From NCBI GenBank assembly GCA_965153355.1, contig OZ231127.1:12214001-12278000 (forward strand): DNA of 64,000 nt, in the 5' to 3' direction. The notes beneath the pieces were generated by a model. It was not told where the DNA came from, made no database searches, and saw only the letters and a list, made by a program, of their open reading frames with translations. The position numbers and the translations under genes were made by a program. This stretch comes from Flaccisagitta enflata. Taxonomy: Eukaryota; Chaetognatha; Sagittoidea; Aphragmophora. Positions 1 to 23,011 of this stretch are shown here, piece after piece (positions within the stretch are counted from its first letter, which is position 1; each line of letters begins with the position of its first letter).

Positions 1-240
<240 letters not shown>

Positions 241-880
241 GAGTGTCTAAAACTGTTTATGACGCATCATTCCATCGACCTCCAGCCACATTCAACAGGT
301 CTGCTTTCTTTCTCGCCTTTCTCAAGAAGCGGGAAATGGTAGTGGGGGGGGGGGGGAATAAACAACAATGGAAGGGGGGACCGCCTAGATAAAAAACAGT
401 CCAACGATTACGCATATATGAAAAAAAAAAGCAAGAATCAGTCAGTAGAAGTGCCTGGTCAGCAAAAGAAGAAGCAAGATCGAGTAGTCCAACACGTGCG
501 CACGGTATATTGGTGAAACTCTTAATTCTAAATATATTTAATCAAGGTTCTAGAGCGAAGAACGTTTTACTAACACTTCGTTTATTCATATCGATGGAAA
601 AAGGGTCACAACTCCCAACCAACTAACGGGTAGCAAACTTACATATGAGGAGGCATCTCAAGAACTGGGGCTGTTCGATTTTGGCTTCATTTTCATTCGC
701 ATCGAAAGATTTCCCAACTACTTTAAAGTTTCACTAGAAAATGTTCCAAGAGAGGAGAATGATTCTGGTTTATTTCTTTTGTTCTGTTAAAAACCGAATT
801 GCAATTTGGACTGTTGACAGGCATCCCAGCATCATCATAGCATTTTTCAAAAGTGTGTCATCACATCTCTGTGATAGTCT
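241..880. other. Unassigned AT-rich sequence
   Basis: Holds a G run near 344-356 and short A runs. I see no coding exon, RNA gene or terminal inverted repeat here. Confidence 0.5.
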
Positions 881-1145
881 GTCCCGACGGTCCGTCCCAT
901 AAGCTGTCCGCCCCCCGTACGATTGTCTGTCCGTCAACCCGTCTGTCCATCCCTCCGTCCCATTTTCTGTCCATCCCTCCATCCGTTTGTCTGTCCATCC
1001 CTCCGTCCGATTGTCTATTTGTCCAATCGTCTGTTTGTCCAGTTGTCTGTTGGTCCGAATGTCTGTCCGTCCCTTTGTCCGAACGTCTGTCCGTGCCTTC
1101 ATCCGCTTGTCTGTTGGTCTTGTTGTCCATACGGCTGTATACACG
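881..1145. repeat. CCGT/CTGT-rich degenerate minisatellite
   Basis: Degenerate 4- to 16-bp units based on CCGTCCGT, CTGTCCAT and TTGTCTGT. The same core occurs inside the dispersed GTCGCGTGC and GGGCAGCGG families elsewhere in the window. The downstream GGGTGGGCAGGGGCAG at about 1155-1172 is the conserved flank of those families, so this is probably one degraded copy. Overlapping frames on both strands encode Pro/Ser/Cys- or Thr/Asp/Arg-rich repeats and are not genes. Confidence 0.75.
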
Positions 1146-1212
1146 CGCTTGCGGGTGGGCAGGGGCAGGGGCAGTCAATGTATTCCTCAAAACCCTGGCA
1201 ATTTTTGGGGCG

Positions 1213-2045
1213 ATCGGCACACGGCTCACAACTGAATCCAACTGTATCTTCAGTAAATGTAACAATTCTCAGTACTCAGTCCGTTCGACCGGCGCACAAC
1301 TGAATTCAACAGTATCTCCAGTAAATGTAATGATTCTCAATACTTAGTCCGTTCGACCGGCGCACAACTGAATGCAACTGTATCTTCAGTAAATGTATTT
1401 ATTCTCAGTACTCAGTCCGCTCGACTGGCGCACAACTGAATCCAACTGTATCTTCAGTAAATGTAACAATTCTCAGTACTCAGTCCGCTCGACCGGCGCA
1501 CAACTGAATCCAACTGTATCTTCAGTAAATGTAACAATTCTCAGTACTCAGTCCGCTCGACCGGCGCACAACTGAATCCAACTGTATCTTCAGTAAATGT
1601 AATAATTCTCAGTACTCAGTCCGTTCGACCGGCGCACAACTGAATCCAACTGTATCTTCAGTAAATGTAATAATTCTCAGTACTCAGTCCGTTCGACCGG
1701 CGCACAACTGAATCCAACTGTATCTTCAGTAAATGTAATAATTCTCAGTACTCAGTCCGTTCGACCGGCGCACAACTGAATCCAACTGTATCTTCAGTAA
1801 ATGTAACAATTCTCAGTACTCAGTCCGCTCGACCGGCGCACAACTGAATCCAACTGTATCTTCAGTAAATGTAACAATTCTCAGTACTCAGTCCGCTCGA
1901 CCGGCGCACAACTGAATCCAACTGTATCTTCAGTAACTGTAATAATTCTCAGTACTCAGTCCGTTCGACCGGCGCACAACTGAATCCAACTGTATCTTCA
2001 GTAAATGTAATAATTCTCAGTACTCAGTCCGTTCGACCGGCATTT
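1213..2045. repeat. 68-bp tandem satellite, about 12 copies
   Basis: Successive units contain CGACCGGCGCACAACTGAAT followed by CTGTATCTTCAGTAAATG and end in TTCTCAGTACTCAGTCC. The spacing between successive CCGTTCGACC starts (1281, 1349) is 68 bp. Units differ by a few substitutions (AACAATTC or AATAATTC, CCGTTCG or CCGCTCG), which suggests recent amplification. Confidence 0.95.
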
Positions 2046-2398
2046 CCCGTTGCTTCCCTCAAAACTCTTTCTCTCTCTCTCTCTTGATCTTAAAGAAGAA
2101 GAAGATTTTGCGTGAGAATCGATTTCTCATTTTGATAACAATCAACCAAAACATTGGAAGACCGCGAAACAAAAACATTCCATTCTATTCATATCCACTT
2201 TCGGGTGAGTTTGGCCCGAAACGCTGTTGGTTTTATCAAGTGTCAGCCCACAGTTTTGAAAGGTCTGTCTGTCCCATGTTCAAAACTATTCTCTCCGTCG
2301 TCCAGTTTTGAAAGGTCCGTCTGTCCTATGGCCATTCCATCCGTCCGTCCTTCGTACATGAACCGATTCTAGCAAATGCATTGCAGTGGCCTCATTTA

Positions 2399-3380
2399 CA
2401 GGGTCTTCAATCTCGACTGGGAAAAAGTGTTAAGCTTTTGCTCTCAGCTGCTTCTTCTCACTGGTCTGGAATTTGTTTTCTTTTATAGTACTATGTTTGA
2501 CGTTTTTTGTGTCAAAATTTCATTAATCTGTGTTAAATACTTTGACCACAACATCAATTTAAAGAAAAACAAGCATTTTCAGATAACTATGGCAAAAAAA
2601 AAAAAAAAAAAAAGAGACAAATTCTTTTTCAATGTTTCACATTCATCCAATGAGAAAATCATAGCAAAATCCATGACCGTTTTAAAGCTCTTCAAAAGAT
2701 CTTCAAAATGGGACCATGCTGGATGTTGTAGCTTTATTCGTTTAGAAATGACAGAAGGATAAAGAGTAGATGGTCAAGACTCAAAAAACCACGATGAAAA
2801 AGCTGTTTCTTTTTGTTAGTTCATAAAAAAACAGTGAAAAAAAATCTTTGTGAACTTTTTTTTCAAGGTATTCTTAAAGATTTTTGAATTTTCTTTCATT
2901 CAAGACCAATCCCAGATCTGTAACTCAAACCGTTTAAAAGTTAGAGCTCGTCAAAGTGAACTACTTCTTATCAAAACCTTCTGAATACAGTTGAATTGCA
3001 AAATGAAATATGGCAATGTTTTCATTCATTCTTGTGCCATTTTTAAACGAAAAAAGCTAGAACTACCAGCAACGTCGCATTTGAAAGATCTTTTGAAGAT
3101 CTTTCAAACGGCCATGGATTTTTTATATTTTATATTGTCAGATCAGCAGAAATAAGCTAAATAAGTTGTCTACTTTTTTTTTTGCCATGGTTATAGCCAC
3201 AAATACTTATTTTACTTCAAATTAATGTTGTGGACAAAATATTTGACACAGACCAGTGAAATTTTGACATGAAAAACGTCAAACATAGTACTACAAAGGA
3301 AAATAAATTCCAGACTAGTGAGAAGAAGCAGCTGAGAGTAAAAGCTTAACACTTTTTCCCAGTCGAGATTGCTGACCCTG
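2399..3380. mobile_element. 982-bp foldback element, TA-flanked (Tc1/mariner-like MITE)
   Basis: The left end CAGGGTCTTCAATCTCGACT and the right end AGTCGAGATTGCTGACCCTG are inverted copies. Pairing continues inward for about 370 bp per arm (AGCTGCTTCTTCTCACTGG pairs with CTAGTGAGAAGAAGCAGCT). TA flanks both sides (2397-2398 and 3381-3382), as expected for Tc1/mariner target duplication. No transposase is present. Short open frames inside are arm sequence and not genes. Confidence 0.85.
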
Positions 3381-3699
3381 TACCTGTTTGTCTTGTTTTT
3401 TGAGGACTGTATCTATTGTGCATCTCCTGGTTTTGTTTATCCATGAATGCGGCCATGCCATATTCCATCAAATCCCACCCCGATGGGGAAAAACACCTAA
3501 CTCCACTTCATCCCACTCCACCCACTTTATCCCAGTTCCCAAATACTTGAGTTGTCATCTTTGTCAGATTTTGCAAATGTTCGATGAAGGAAGTGATCAC
3601 ATTTTCAAAACCATCCCCTGCAAATCATACTAGAATATAATCGACAAAGATTTTTGTTGTTTCACTTTTCATAGATGATACCTATTTAGACATGCATCG

Positions 3700-4292
3700 T
3701 TATACCTAGGTAATAAACCAACGTGGAGACAGAGTCAACAAATAACAGATCAAAGGCATCGTTTGCCTCAATATTGAACCAACGTAGAGACAGAGCATGG
3801 GTGGAAAGGGATGGTTTGGGGGTGCTGGAGTTGAGATAGGAAATTTTACTTGATAGGTGGTGATTTAGAGCTATTGTGTGTGTGGAAAGGGGTGGTTTGG
3901 GGGTGCTGGAGTTGAGATAGGGAATTTTACTGGAAAGGTGGTGATTTAAAACTATTGTGCAGAGTCAACAAATAACAGATCAAAGGCATCGTTTGCCTCA
4001 ATATTGAACCAACGTGGAGACAGAGTCAACAAATAACAGATCAAAGGCATTGTTTGCCTCAATATTGAACCAACGTGGAGACAGAGTCAACAAATAACAG
4101 TTCAAAGGCATAGTTTGCCTCAATATTGAACCAACGTGGAAACAGAGTCAACAAATAACAGATCAAAGGCATCGTTTGCCTCAATATCGAACTAACGTGG
4201 AGACAGAGTCAACAAATAACAGATCAAAGGCATCGTTTGCCTCAATATTGAACCAACGTGGAGACAGAGTCAACAAATAACAGATCAAAGGC
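3700..4292. repeat. 61-bp satellite with an inserted 84-bp duplication
   Basis: Units of about 61 bp contain GACAGAGTCAACAAATAACA and CATCGTTTGCCTCAATATTG, one before 3790 and about six from 3958 to 4292. Between them (about 3797-3957) lie two copies of a segment with GGTGGTTTGGGGGTGCTGGA. No coding role is seen. Confidence 0.9.
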
Positions 4293-4416
4293 GTTACCAT
4301 CTTGTTTATGTGTGTATATCTATAATATTGGAAAATTGGAAAACGAAGCTCCAAGAATGTGTCGAAAGATTGTTTTTGCGTACGTGTTTTCTGTTTGTGT
4401 GTGAGTGTGAGGGTGT

Positions 4417-4717
<301 letters not shown>

Positions 4718-4795
4718 TGTATACAAGCTCAATTTCGGCAATAATTCGAGTTATCGAAGGGCCTACCACCATGGATCCTGAGAACCGCCAGGACT

Positions 4796-4965
4796 TTTTT
4801 AGTTGCGGACACAGGACTCTACACCTTGCTGTGTCGGTCAGTCGGTCGGTCGGTCGGTGGGTTGGTCGGTTGGTCATTGACTTTTTTTTCGAAATTTTAG
4901 CGTTTTCTCATTATACCGCCCCTGCCCAGTGCCCACCCATGCAGGAATCGAGACCTGGCCATCTA
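4796..4965 (+). repeat. GTCGCGTGC-family dispersed element, copy 1
   Basis: Starts with TTAGTTGCGGACACAGGACT, has a GGTC/GGTT-rich core (GTCGGTCGGTCGGTCGG), and ends with the conserved CCCCTGCCC and CACCCATGC module. See the findings for the consensus organisation. Confidence 0.8.
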
Positions 4966-4969
4966 AAAA

Positions 4970-5060
4970 AACTGCAACATCTATTGTATATGCGAAATAT
5001 ATTGCATATGCAGCACATGTCGCGTTTGCAACTCATGTTGCATAAGCAACGGATGTTTTT
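4970..5060. repeat. Short-palindrome array (GCATATGCA type)
   Basis: Runs of NNGCATATGC, TTGCGTATGC-like and TTGCATAAGCAAC units. Each is close to its own reverse complement. Related arrays lie at 11580-11722 and 12390-12513. Confidence 0.7.
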
Positions 5061-5145
5061 CAACCATTTGGTATTCTGAAAATACTAAAAAGGTGAAAAG
5101 AAGAGCATAGTCAGAAAGATATTGAAAAAATGATTTGAGTCGTGT

Positions 5146-5278
5146 ATTTAGTCGCGGACACGCGACTCTACACCTTGCTGTGTCGGTTTTCCAGTCCGTC
5201 CAAAATATTTTTGCATTACGGCCCCTGCCCAACCGTCCGCGAACGTCTTGCCGTGTATCCAGCCCTGTTTTTAAAGGT
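5146..5278 (+). repeat. GTCGCGTGC-family dispersed element, copy 2
   Basis: Begins TTTAGTCGCGGACACGCGAC and continues with CTACACCTTGCTGTGTCGG. It ends CCCCTGCCCAACCGTCCGCG then GCCGTGTATCCAGCCCTGTT. The variable core is very short here, so this copy shows the two conserved ends almost alone. Confidence 0.85.
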
Positions 5279-5339
5279 AATGCTTTTTTATAATTACCTA
5301 TTTATTTTTTAGTATTTCCTTCAGACCGACCAACTAATA

Positions 5340-5535
5340 GACTAACAAGAGCGGATACTCGGCTACATGAGTCGCGTGAGGGTGGGCAGGGGCAGCGATT
5401 AAAAAGGCTAAAAAGCATTTTGGCAGGAGCAAACATTCAAAAACCGCCAATAAACGAAAAAGCAAAGCTTTACAAACCGACCAACCAACCATTCATCCGA
5501 CGGACATAGTGGGCTGTAGAGTCGCGTGCACACTA
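5340..5535 (-). repeat. GTCGCGTGC-family dispersed element, copy 3 (reverse)
   Basis: Reverse orientation. It reads GCGGATACTCGGCTACATGA, GTGGGCAGGGGCAG, an ACCAACCAACC core and then GGGCTGTAGAGTCGCGTGCA. Confidence 0.8.
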
Positions 5536-5594
5536 CTAGAAATGCCATTTAACATATAAAACAACCCAAAAACATCCAATATTTCAAAATTTTG

Positions 5595-6060
5595 CTAACG
5601 GACTGATGAACAGACAGACTGACCGACAGAGAAATGTGTAGAGACGCGTGCACGCAACTGAAAACGGACAATAGACAATACTGTCAATAGGAACTCAACA
5701 ACAAAGAGTAAAAAAGCCACGCTTGCCATCTGCAAAAATCCCAACAAATTTGATTTCTCAATAGTCAATACATTCTGATTGAATACCTTTGAAATAAAAA
5801 CCACTGGGCTAAGTAAAAAAGATATTGACGAAAGAAACCTGACGGCAGACAATAGACAGAGAATAACAGTAATAGGACAATAGACACAGGACAAAAAAAA
5901 GACTTGACAACAAAGAGTAAATAAGCCACGCTTGCCATCTGCAAAAATCCCATCAAATTTGATTTCTCAATAGTCAACACCATTTCACCAATTTTGAATA
6001 TTGAATATCTTGAAATGAAAAAACACTGGGTGTAGGAAAATCAAACAATAAAACGTAAAA
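5595..6060. repeat. Direct duplication of about 210 bp
   Basis: AACAAAGAGTAAAAAAGCCA and CGCTTGCCATCTGCAAAAAT occur at about 5699 and again at about 5909 (spacing about 210 bp), both followed by TTTGATTTCTCAATAGTCAA. I see no gene. Confidence 0.75.
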
Positions 6061-6293
6061 AAGTCGTTCGCACAAATCCCATTCTTTTAAATCCTATTCA
6101 TATCATTTCCATTTCATTACTTGTCGCCTTACCTTCTTTCCTTTAGAACCTTTCTGTTTTCTCTCCCTGCTTTCTTTCCTCTTTCCTTCCTACCCTTACA
6201 ACCTTCTTTTTGCCCCCACCTTTGCATTCTACCATCCTGCCCTTTCCCCTATCTTCTTTCTCCAACAACTACAGTTAAACCCCGCTCACCATT

Positions 6294-6668
6294 TGTTGAA
6301 AGTACCGCCAGGTGGTTTTCAGTAGAACTGTGGATTTTTGCATTTTAGACAGCATATTTGAATTTTTTTTCATTTGACAAGTTGCACTATATATTTTTAA
6401 AATGAAATAAAATTTTCATTTTTTTGCTACTGTTGAAAACCCTTACTTTTAGTGGTGGTATCTAAAACTGAAAGTCTTATTTCTTTTCAAAAACTTTTTC
6501 GAACAACCCCGTAAATTCTGAATGCAAAATTTTTTTATTTTTTCAAGAGGCGCCATATGAAATATTTCTTTGAAGCCGGATACTAGTTCCGGATGTCCAT
6601 CCTGAATGTGAAAAGGCAAAAAATCTAGAGTGCTGCAAAAAGCCACCTGGCGGTAGTTTGAACAGATA
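6294..6668. mobile_element. Small imperfect inverted-repeat element
   Basis: The left arm has ACCGCCAGGTGG and the right arm CCACCTGGCGGT, with imperfect pairing inward (GGATTTTTGCATTTT against GGCAAAAAATC). The interior is AT-rich with no gene. It is probably a decayed MITE; a target duplication is not clear. The stretch 6061-6293 upstream is pyrimidine-rich and unassigned. Confidence 0.55.
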
Positions 6669-6831
6669 GTGCGCTCCAACGGACCCGCTTTTAAAGAATT
6701 CCGCCAATAACAGAGGCTAATTCTTTGTCCCTTAAGCCTGGTTTTTTTAAGTTCTTAATTGGCTCTGATGGAATTCCGTCAAGAACAAATGAGATTGTAG
6801 TTGGTCCCTTGAAATCCGATGGTGTAAGATA

Positions 6832-7034
6832 TACCACGCGAATAAAAAAAAGACGCACTTTTAAATGGTTAATTTAGCCAAAAAATCTTCAAAAAACTAT
6901 AGATAATCTTAGGTCATTTTGAAGCTCTTTGAAAGTACTTTCAAAATGTCTTTCTTGAAAACAGCTAAAATTATCTTTTTATCTGTTTTATCAATTAATA
7001 GATAGGTGCGTCTTTTTTTTTATCCAAGTGGTTA
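6832..7034. mobile_element. About 200-bp MITE
   Basis: Terminal inverted repeats TACCACGCGAATAAAA...GACGCAC and GTGCGTC...TTATCCAAGTGGTTA pair imperfectly. A short internal AAGACATTTTGAAAG-type palindrome lies near 6900-6955. No coding capacity. Confidence 0.65.
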
Positions 7035-7091
7035 CTGCATCCGTTTTCTCTCATTTCCAAACTAACCAATTTTCCACTTCTTCCATCTGTA

Positions 7092-7130
7092 TTTGGCCAA
7101 ATTATTGTATTATACAATAATTTGGCCAAA
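7092..7130. repeat. Perfect 18-bp inverted repeat with a 3-nt loop
   Basis: TTTGGCCAAATTATTGTA is followed by TTA and then its exact reverse complement. Each arm also contains the internal palindrome TTTGGCCAAA. It could form a cruciform or an RNA hairpin; no role is evident. Confidence 0.9.
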
Positions 7131-7139
7131 TTTTGGGGA

Positions 7140-10010
7140 GCGGTTGGAAGGGGACCAATTCTTATATAACACAGCGGACTGTCGTTTCTCCATCCATTCA
7201 TCCATTTGTCTCAGCCCCCTATCAGGCCCCTCAGGCCGCAAATCAGGCCTCTTTGGTCAAACAAAGGCTTTTTGGGCAGCGGCTCCAAGGGGACAAAGTC
7301 CTGTATAACACAGGGGGGATCTGTCCATACATCCGTATTTACGTCCATACATCCGTCTGTATTTCCGTCCCCCTCTCATGGGTTAATCTTCTTCGGAGCC
7401 CATTCTGACCAAAATTCTGCCAAGTAGCTCAAGTCCAGGCAAAATTGCCCAAATCTAAGCGAAATTGCCCAAATCCCAGTATAATGGCCAAAATTCATGC
7501 AAAATGGCCCTAATCCAAACAAAATGGCCCAAATGCAAGCAAAATGGCCCAAACGTAATCAAAATGGCCCAAATCTGATTAAAAATCCTGAATTTTGGTC
7601 TGAGTTCTATAATTTTGGCCTTTTCTGCCCCATATTCAGGCCTTTGAAACCCAAAGCCTAGCCTCAGAGGCCCAAATCCAAGCCCCAGAGGCCCAAATCC
7701 AAGCCGCTGAGACCGAGATACTGGCCTCAGAGACCTCAATAGTGGCCTTTGACGCCAAGATCTTCTTGTCTCTAGTACTCAAATCATGGCCTAAGTGATC
7801 CAGATTCTGGCCTTTAAAACCCAGATCCTGGCTTTCAATTTCCTGACCTATGTCCTGGATGGACAGACAGATGGATGGACGGATGGACGGACGGACAGAG
7901 TCCCCCTGTGTACTACAGGACTTCGCCCAAAAGATATTTACTGCCTTTGGGCTGCTATTCAGTTTATCCAGGCCCCAGATCGGCCTAGCTAGGCCTCAAA
8001 TCAACATTTCCAGACCTCTAAACAACAGCCAGACTTAAATCAACATCCCCGGGCCCAAAAGAGCCTTCTCAGGCCTCCAAATCCCCGTGTTCTCCTTTTG
8101 CCGCTGCCCTGCTCTCACTCCACTACTGCTGACCATGTGCGATCCTTGGATGACTAGTTGGGCAGTGGTCCCAAAGGGGCCGATGACCTATACTTTCACA
8201 CAGGAGAAATTTCTGATCCGTCCCCGCCTCCTTCTCCGTCCACCCCCTTTGAAGCTCATATTCTAGCTTTGAGGCTCAAATCCCAACCTTGAGGCCCAAA
8301 TCCTAGACTAGAGGCCCAAGTTCTAGCCTCAAGGCCCAAATCTTAACCTCAAGGCTCAAATCCCAGCCTCGAGGCTCACATCCCAAGCTTGACGCTCAAA
8401 TCCCAGCCTAGAGGCTCAAATCCCAACCTAGATGCTCAAATCCCAACCTCGAAGCTCAAATCCCAAACTCAAGGCTCAAATCCCAGCTTCGAAGCTCAAA
8501 TCCCACTTTCAAGGCTCAAATCCCAGCTTCGAGACTCAAATCCCAGCTTCGGGGCTCAAATCCCATCCTCGAGGCTTAAATCCCAGCCACAAGGCTCACA
8601 TCCCAACCTCAAGGCTCAAATCCCAACCTCAAGATTCAAATCCCATTATTGATGCTCACTTCCACGCCTAGATCCTCAAAAATTACTGAGCAGACCCTCT
8701 CACCATCACACCATCACACATCAACATATACTCGCATGGGGGCAACAGGTACCGCTGACCATCTAATGCTTTTGGGCAGCGGCCCCGAAGGGGACTAGGT
8801 CCTGTAGAACACAGCCCAAATCCCAAATCCCAAATCCCAAATCCCAACCTCAAGATTCAAATCCCATTATTGATGCTCACTTTCACGCCTAGATCCTCAA
8901 AAATTACTGAGCAGACCCTCTCACCCTCTCACCATCACACATCAACATATACTCGCATGGGGGCAACAGGTACCGCTGACCATCTAATGCTTTTGGGCAG
9001 CGGCCCCAAAGGGGACTAGGTCCTGTAGAACACAGGGGGACTTTTGTTTGTTTGTCCGTTTGTTAGTTCATTTGTCCCCTCCCCCCCCTTAGGCCTTTCA
9101 CACCTGAAATCTGCCCTCTCAGGCCCAAAATCTGCCCTCCCAAGGCCTGATATTGGTACTCTCTGGTCTGAAATCTGCCTTGTATGGCCTAAAATCTGCT
9201 GTCTCAGACCTGGAATCTGCCCTCTCAGGCCTTAAATCTGGCCTCTCAGGCCTCAAATCTGCCCTCCCAGGCCTGATATGAACCCTCTCTGGCCTGATTT
9301 CCACCCTCTCTGGCTTGAAATCCATCCTCACAGGGCCGAAATGTGTTTTCTCAGCCCCAGGCCCCAAATAAGCCCTTTCAGGCTTCAAATCTGTCCTTGA
9401 AGAGCTCAAATCCGGCTTCTCTGCCATCAATTGAGCCCGCAGACCTCAAATCCGCTCTTAGGCCTCAAATCTGCTCTCTTAGACCTCAAATCTGCTCTCT
9501 TAGACCTCAAATCTGCTCTCTTAGATCTCAAACTGGATGGATGGACAGACGGACAAAAGTCCCCCTGTGTTCTACAGGACTTCGTCCCCTTCGGGCCGCT
9601 GCCCTGCTTCCTTTCACTCCAATTCACAATCATGCAAAGCAGGGCAACGGGTATCGCTGACCACATATTGTCCTTGGGCGACCTGTTGCGACTATTCGGC
9701 GGTGGGTCGACGCCATGTAGTACAGAGGGTTGAATTTCGATCAATCCGTACATCCGTGAACCGTCCATCCATCTCCCCCGAGGCCCGAGGCCTGAAATCA
9801 GCCTCCGCACAGGTCTGAACTCAGTCCCCTAATTGGCCTGAAATCAGCCCTCACATGCCTGAAATCAGCTTTCTCAATCCTGAGATCAGCCCTTTCCTGC
9901 CTACAGCCACAATCCAAACACTCAGGATTGAAATCAGCGCTCTACAGCCTGAAACAAGCCTTCTGGGGCATGACATCAGCTCATTCAAGCTGTCCTCTCC
10001 CCATCTCTTC
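7140..10010. repeat. Composite GGGCAGCGG modules with degenerate 20-24 bp minisatellites
   Basis: A conserved module, TTTTGGGCAGCGGCCCC then AAGGGGACTAGGTCCTGTAG and AACACAGGGGGA, recurs at about 7266-7317, 7900-7965 (inverse), 8165-8210, 8770-8815, 8990-9042 and 9560-9610 (inverse). Each is followed by CCATCCGTCCGT-type spacer and by minisatellite units: AGGCCCAAATCC-type (7440-7860), AGGCTCAAATCCCAGCCTCG-type (8260-8670) and AGGCCTCAAATCTGCCCTCT-type (9090-9535, 9780-9980). About 170 bp at 8640-8815 is largely repeated at 8850-9042. No gene is recognised, and repeat-encoded frames are artefacts. Confidence 0.9.
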
Positions 10011-10079
10011 ATGTATGGAAATTCACACCGCTGACCATCTGCAATCCTTGGATGAATGGTTTATTGTTGATCTTTTTAA

Positions 10080-10208
10080 CAAGGCCAAGTAGGCCAATAA
10101 GGTGCGACGTGTGGATCATCGAACGAATGCGTTATCCGACCAACAGACCAACCAACCGACCGACCAACCAACTGACACTGCCAGTTATAGAAGTGCTTTG
10201 TCGCACCT
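10080..10208 (-). repeat. GGTGCGAC-family dispersed element, copy 1
   Basis: On the plus strand: AAGGCCAAGTAGGCCAATAA then GGTGCGACGTGTGGATCAT, a CCGACCAACAGACCAACC core, and TATAGAAGTGCTTTGTCGCACC. Copies in the opposite orientation lie at 12124-12250 and 50327-50450. Confidence 0.85.
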
Positions 10209-10334
10209 AAAATGTTCTAGTCATTATCCATTATTCATGGGAATTAATCCCGATGGATGGACCATCAGGATGACTAAGCGACTTATCGTGCAAAAATTAG
10301 TAAAAATAATCGTAAAAAAATTCTTTTTTTTTCA

Positions 10335-10530
10335 AGGGTATGATTGTGAAACACGGCTACCGAAGTCGCGTGCGGATGGGCAGGGGCCATATTTGAGGTC
10401 ACCAGACCATTTGGGTAGGAACAGTGAGGTCAAAGAAATAAAATCATAAAAAAAAGTAAAGTGTGACCAACCAACCGACCGTCGGACAAAGCAGGTTGTA
10501 GAGTCTCGTACACGCGCACGCGACTAAAAA
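10335..10530 (-). repeat. GTCGCGTGC-family dispersed element, copy 4
   Basis: ACACGGCTACCGAAGTCGCG and GGATGGGCAGGGGCC, then AACCAACCGACCGTCGGACA, ending GCAGGTTGTAGAGTC and CGCACGCGACTAAAAA. Confidence 0.8.
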
Positions 10531-10624
10531 TGGCGTGATAAAAGCCTGCCTTCTAGGCGTGGTTGGACACCGACGATATACTTTTGGACTGGACTCAGAA
10601 AGTCCGCCGCCTTAACACCTAAGA

Positions 10625-10890
10625 GAAAAAATTAAACAATAAAACAACAAAACAATAAAACAATAAAACAATAAAACAATAAAACAATAAAACAATAGAA
10701 CAATAAAACAATAAAACAATAAAACAATAAAACAATAAAACAATAAAACAATAAAACAATAAAACAATAAAACAATAAGACAATAGAACAATAAAACAAT
10801 AAAACAATAGAACAATAAAACAAAAAAATGAAACAATAAAACAATAAAACAATGAAACAATAAAACAACAGAACAAAAGAAAAATAAAAT
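10625..10890. repeat. (ATAAAACA)n-type minisatellite
   Basis: Tandem AATAAAAC units of 8-9 bp with occasional AACAATAGAA variants. It ends just upstream of the TATA box of the lectin gene. Minus-strand frames (poly-CFIVLLFY) are artefacts. Confidence 0.9.
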
Positions 10891-10935
10891 GTATGCCTCA
10901 GTAAGTCCGCTGCTTTGACAACCTCCAGAAAGCAA

Positions 10936-10942
10936 TATAAAA
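10936..10942 (+). promoter_or_regulatory. Candidate TATA box of the lectin gene
   Basis: TATAAAA lies about 96 bases before the ATG at 11032. A transcription start roughly 30 bases downstream would leave a 5'-UTR of about 65 bases. Position and sequence fit a core promoter. No other promoter element was identified. Confidence 0.5.
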
Positions 10943-11031
10943 GTGATGTGGCTGTGGTACTAGTACGATTGTAAGAAGGAGTTTTGGTGAAAACGACTCT
11001 CCTTAAAAAGTTGTAAAAAAAATTAACGAAA

Positions 11032-22166
<11,135 letters not shown>

Positions 22167-22423
22167 ATAACAAGGTTGATGTGATTATTGGGTAATAGAA
22201 TCACAATTGATGTTTCATTCTCTCAAATAGAGTCAGTAGAGAGATATTTGGATGCTTTGTTCACCATCATTGTTAATTACTATGATAGGTGGAACAACAT
22301 CCCTCACTATACCTATACTGAAATAACTGGAAGAGGGCCTTGTGAGCCCTCACTGACTAGTTACTACGCGCATCACTCCTAGTTCTCCATAAAACAGAAT
22401 TTAGATATGTTACATTACGATCC

Positions 22424-22635
22424 TTTTCCCGCTAAGATATCAATATTTTGAATAGAGAAGGTAAAGCGACTTCGTTCAGAGAGTTTGCCACAGATTTTCC
22501 ATAGCATGTTCTGTGAGGGTCCGTAGCATGGAAACATATCATTGAAACATACTATGAGAAAGTTGTTGCAATTCTAACTTAAAGCAATGTTCTTGTAGAT
22601 TGGGTGTAAAGGATATTCATACTTTAGCGGGAAAA
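22424..22635. mobile_element. About 210-bp inverted-repeat element
   Basis: TTTTCCCGCTAAGATATCAA on the left pairs with GATATTCATACTTTAGCGGG AAAA on the right. A nested palindromic centre has AGCATGTTCTGTG. It is probably a MITE. Confidence 0.6.
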
Positions 22636-22841
22636 CATGGAAATGTCATTCATTAGTGATCAGACATGATGGGGAAGCAACCTTAAACGTTGTTAAATCT
22701 ATATAGTCGGGCTTCACTGGAGTGCATTTCAAGGGACTGAGCAAAATAATGTCTTATGCTAAAGCTGTTCAATTGCCAATTTAGCATGCTTTACCGGCGG
22801 GCATGCCTTAACAACGGGTGCGTTCTAGCGGTGCTCCATTG

Positions 22842-22846
<5 letters not shown>

Positions 22847-22910
<64 letters not shown>
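22847..22910. repeat. (CT)n microsatellite before an AG
   Basis: About 60 bp of CT ending in CCTAG at 22908-22912. It would act as an extreme polypyrimidine tract if the following exon is real. Confidence 0.95.
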
Positions 22911-22911
<1 letters not shown>

Positions 22912-22912
22912 G

Positions 22913-23011
22913 GCGTCCACTGTTAGAGATTGCTTCGACGACGATCAACTCAACAAGCAGTTGCTAAAGGAAGTCTCTCAATGCCAGCAGTTATGTGTCA
23001 GCTGCATTTGA
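22913..23011 (+). other. Possible terminal or 3'-UTR exon of the lectin gene
   Basis: After CTCTCCTAG there is an open phase-0 frame of 32 codons with four cysteines (RDCFDDDQLNKQ, CQQLCVSC) and a TGA. Exon 5 has no phase-0 donor, so this frame cannot join CTLD2 simply. With the phase-1 donor only VHC would be added. It may be 3'-UTR, or the end of a transcript with another exon. The polyadenylation signal at 23143 follows. Confidence 0.35.

Noticed and set aside
1213-2045. Possible CRISPR-like regular repeat
   Set aside because: Units are contiguous 68-bp satellites without unique spacers, in a eukaryotic genome.
22188-22382. 64-residue plus-strand frame after lectin exon 5
   Set aside because: No domain; lies between the exon 5 stop and a MITE; no acceptor of fitting phase.
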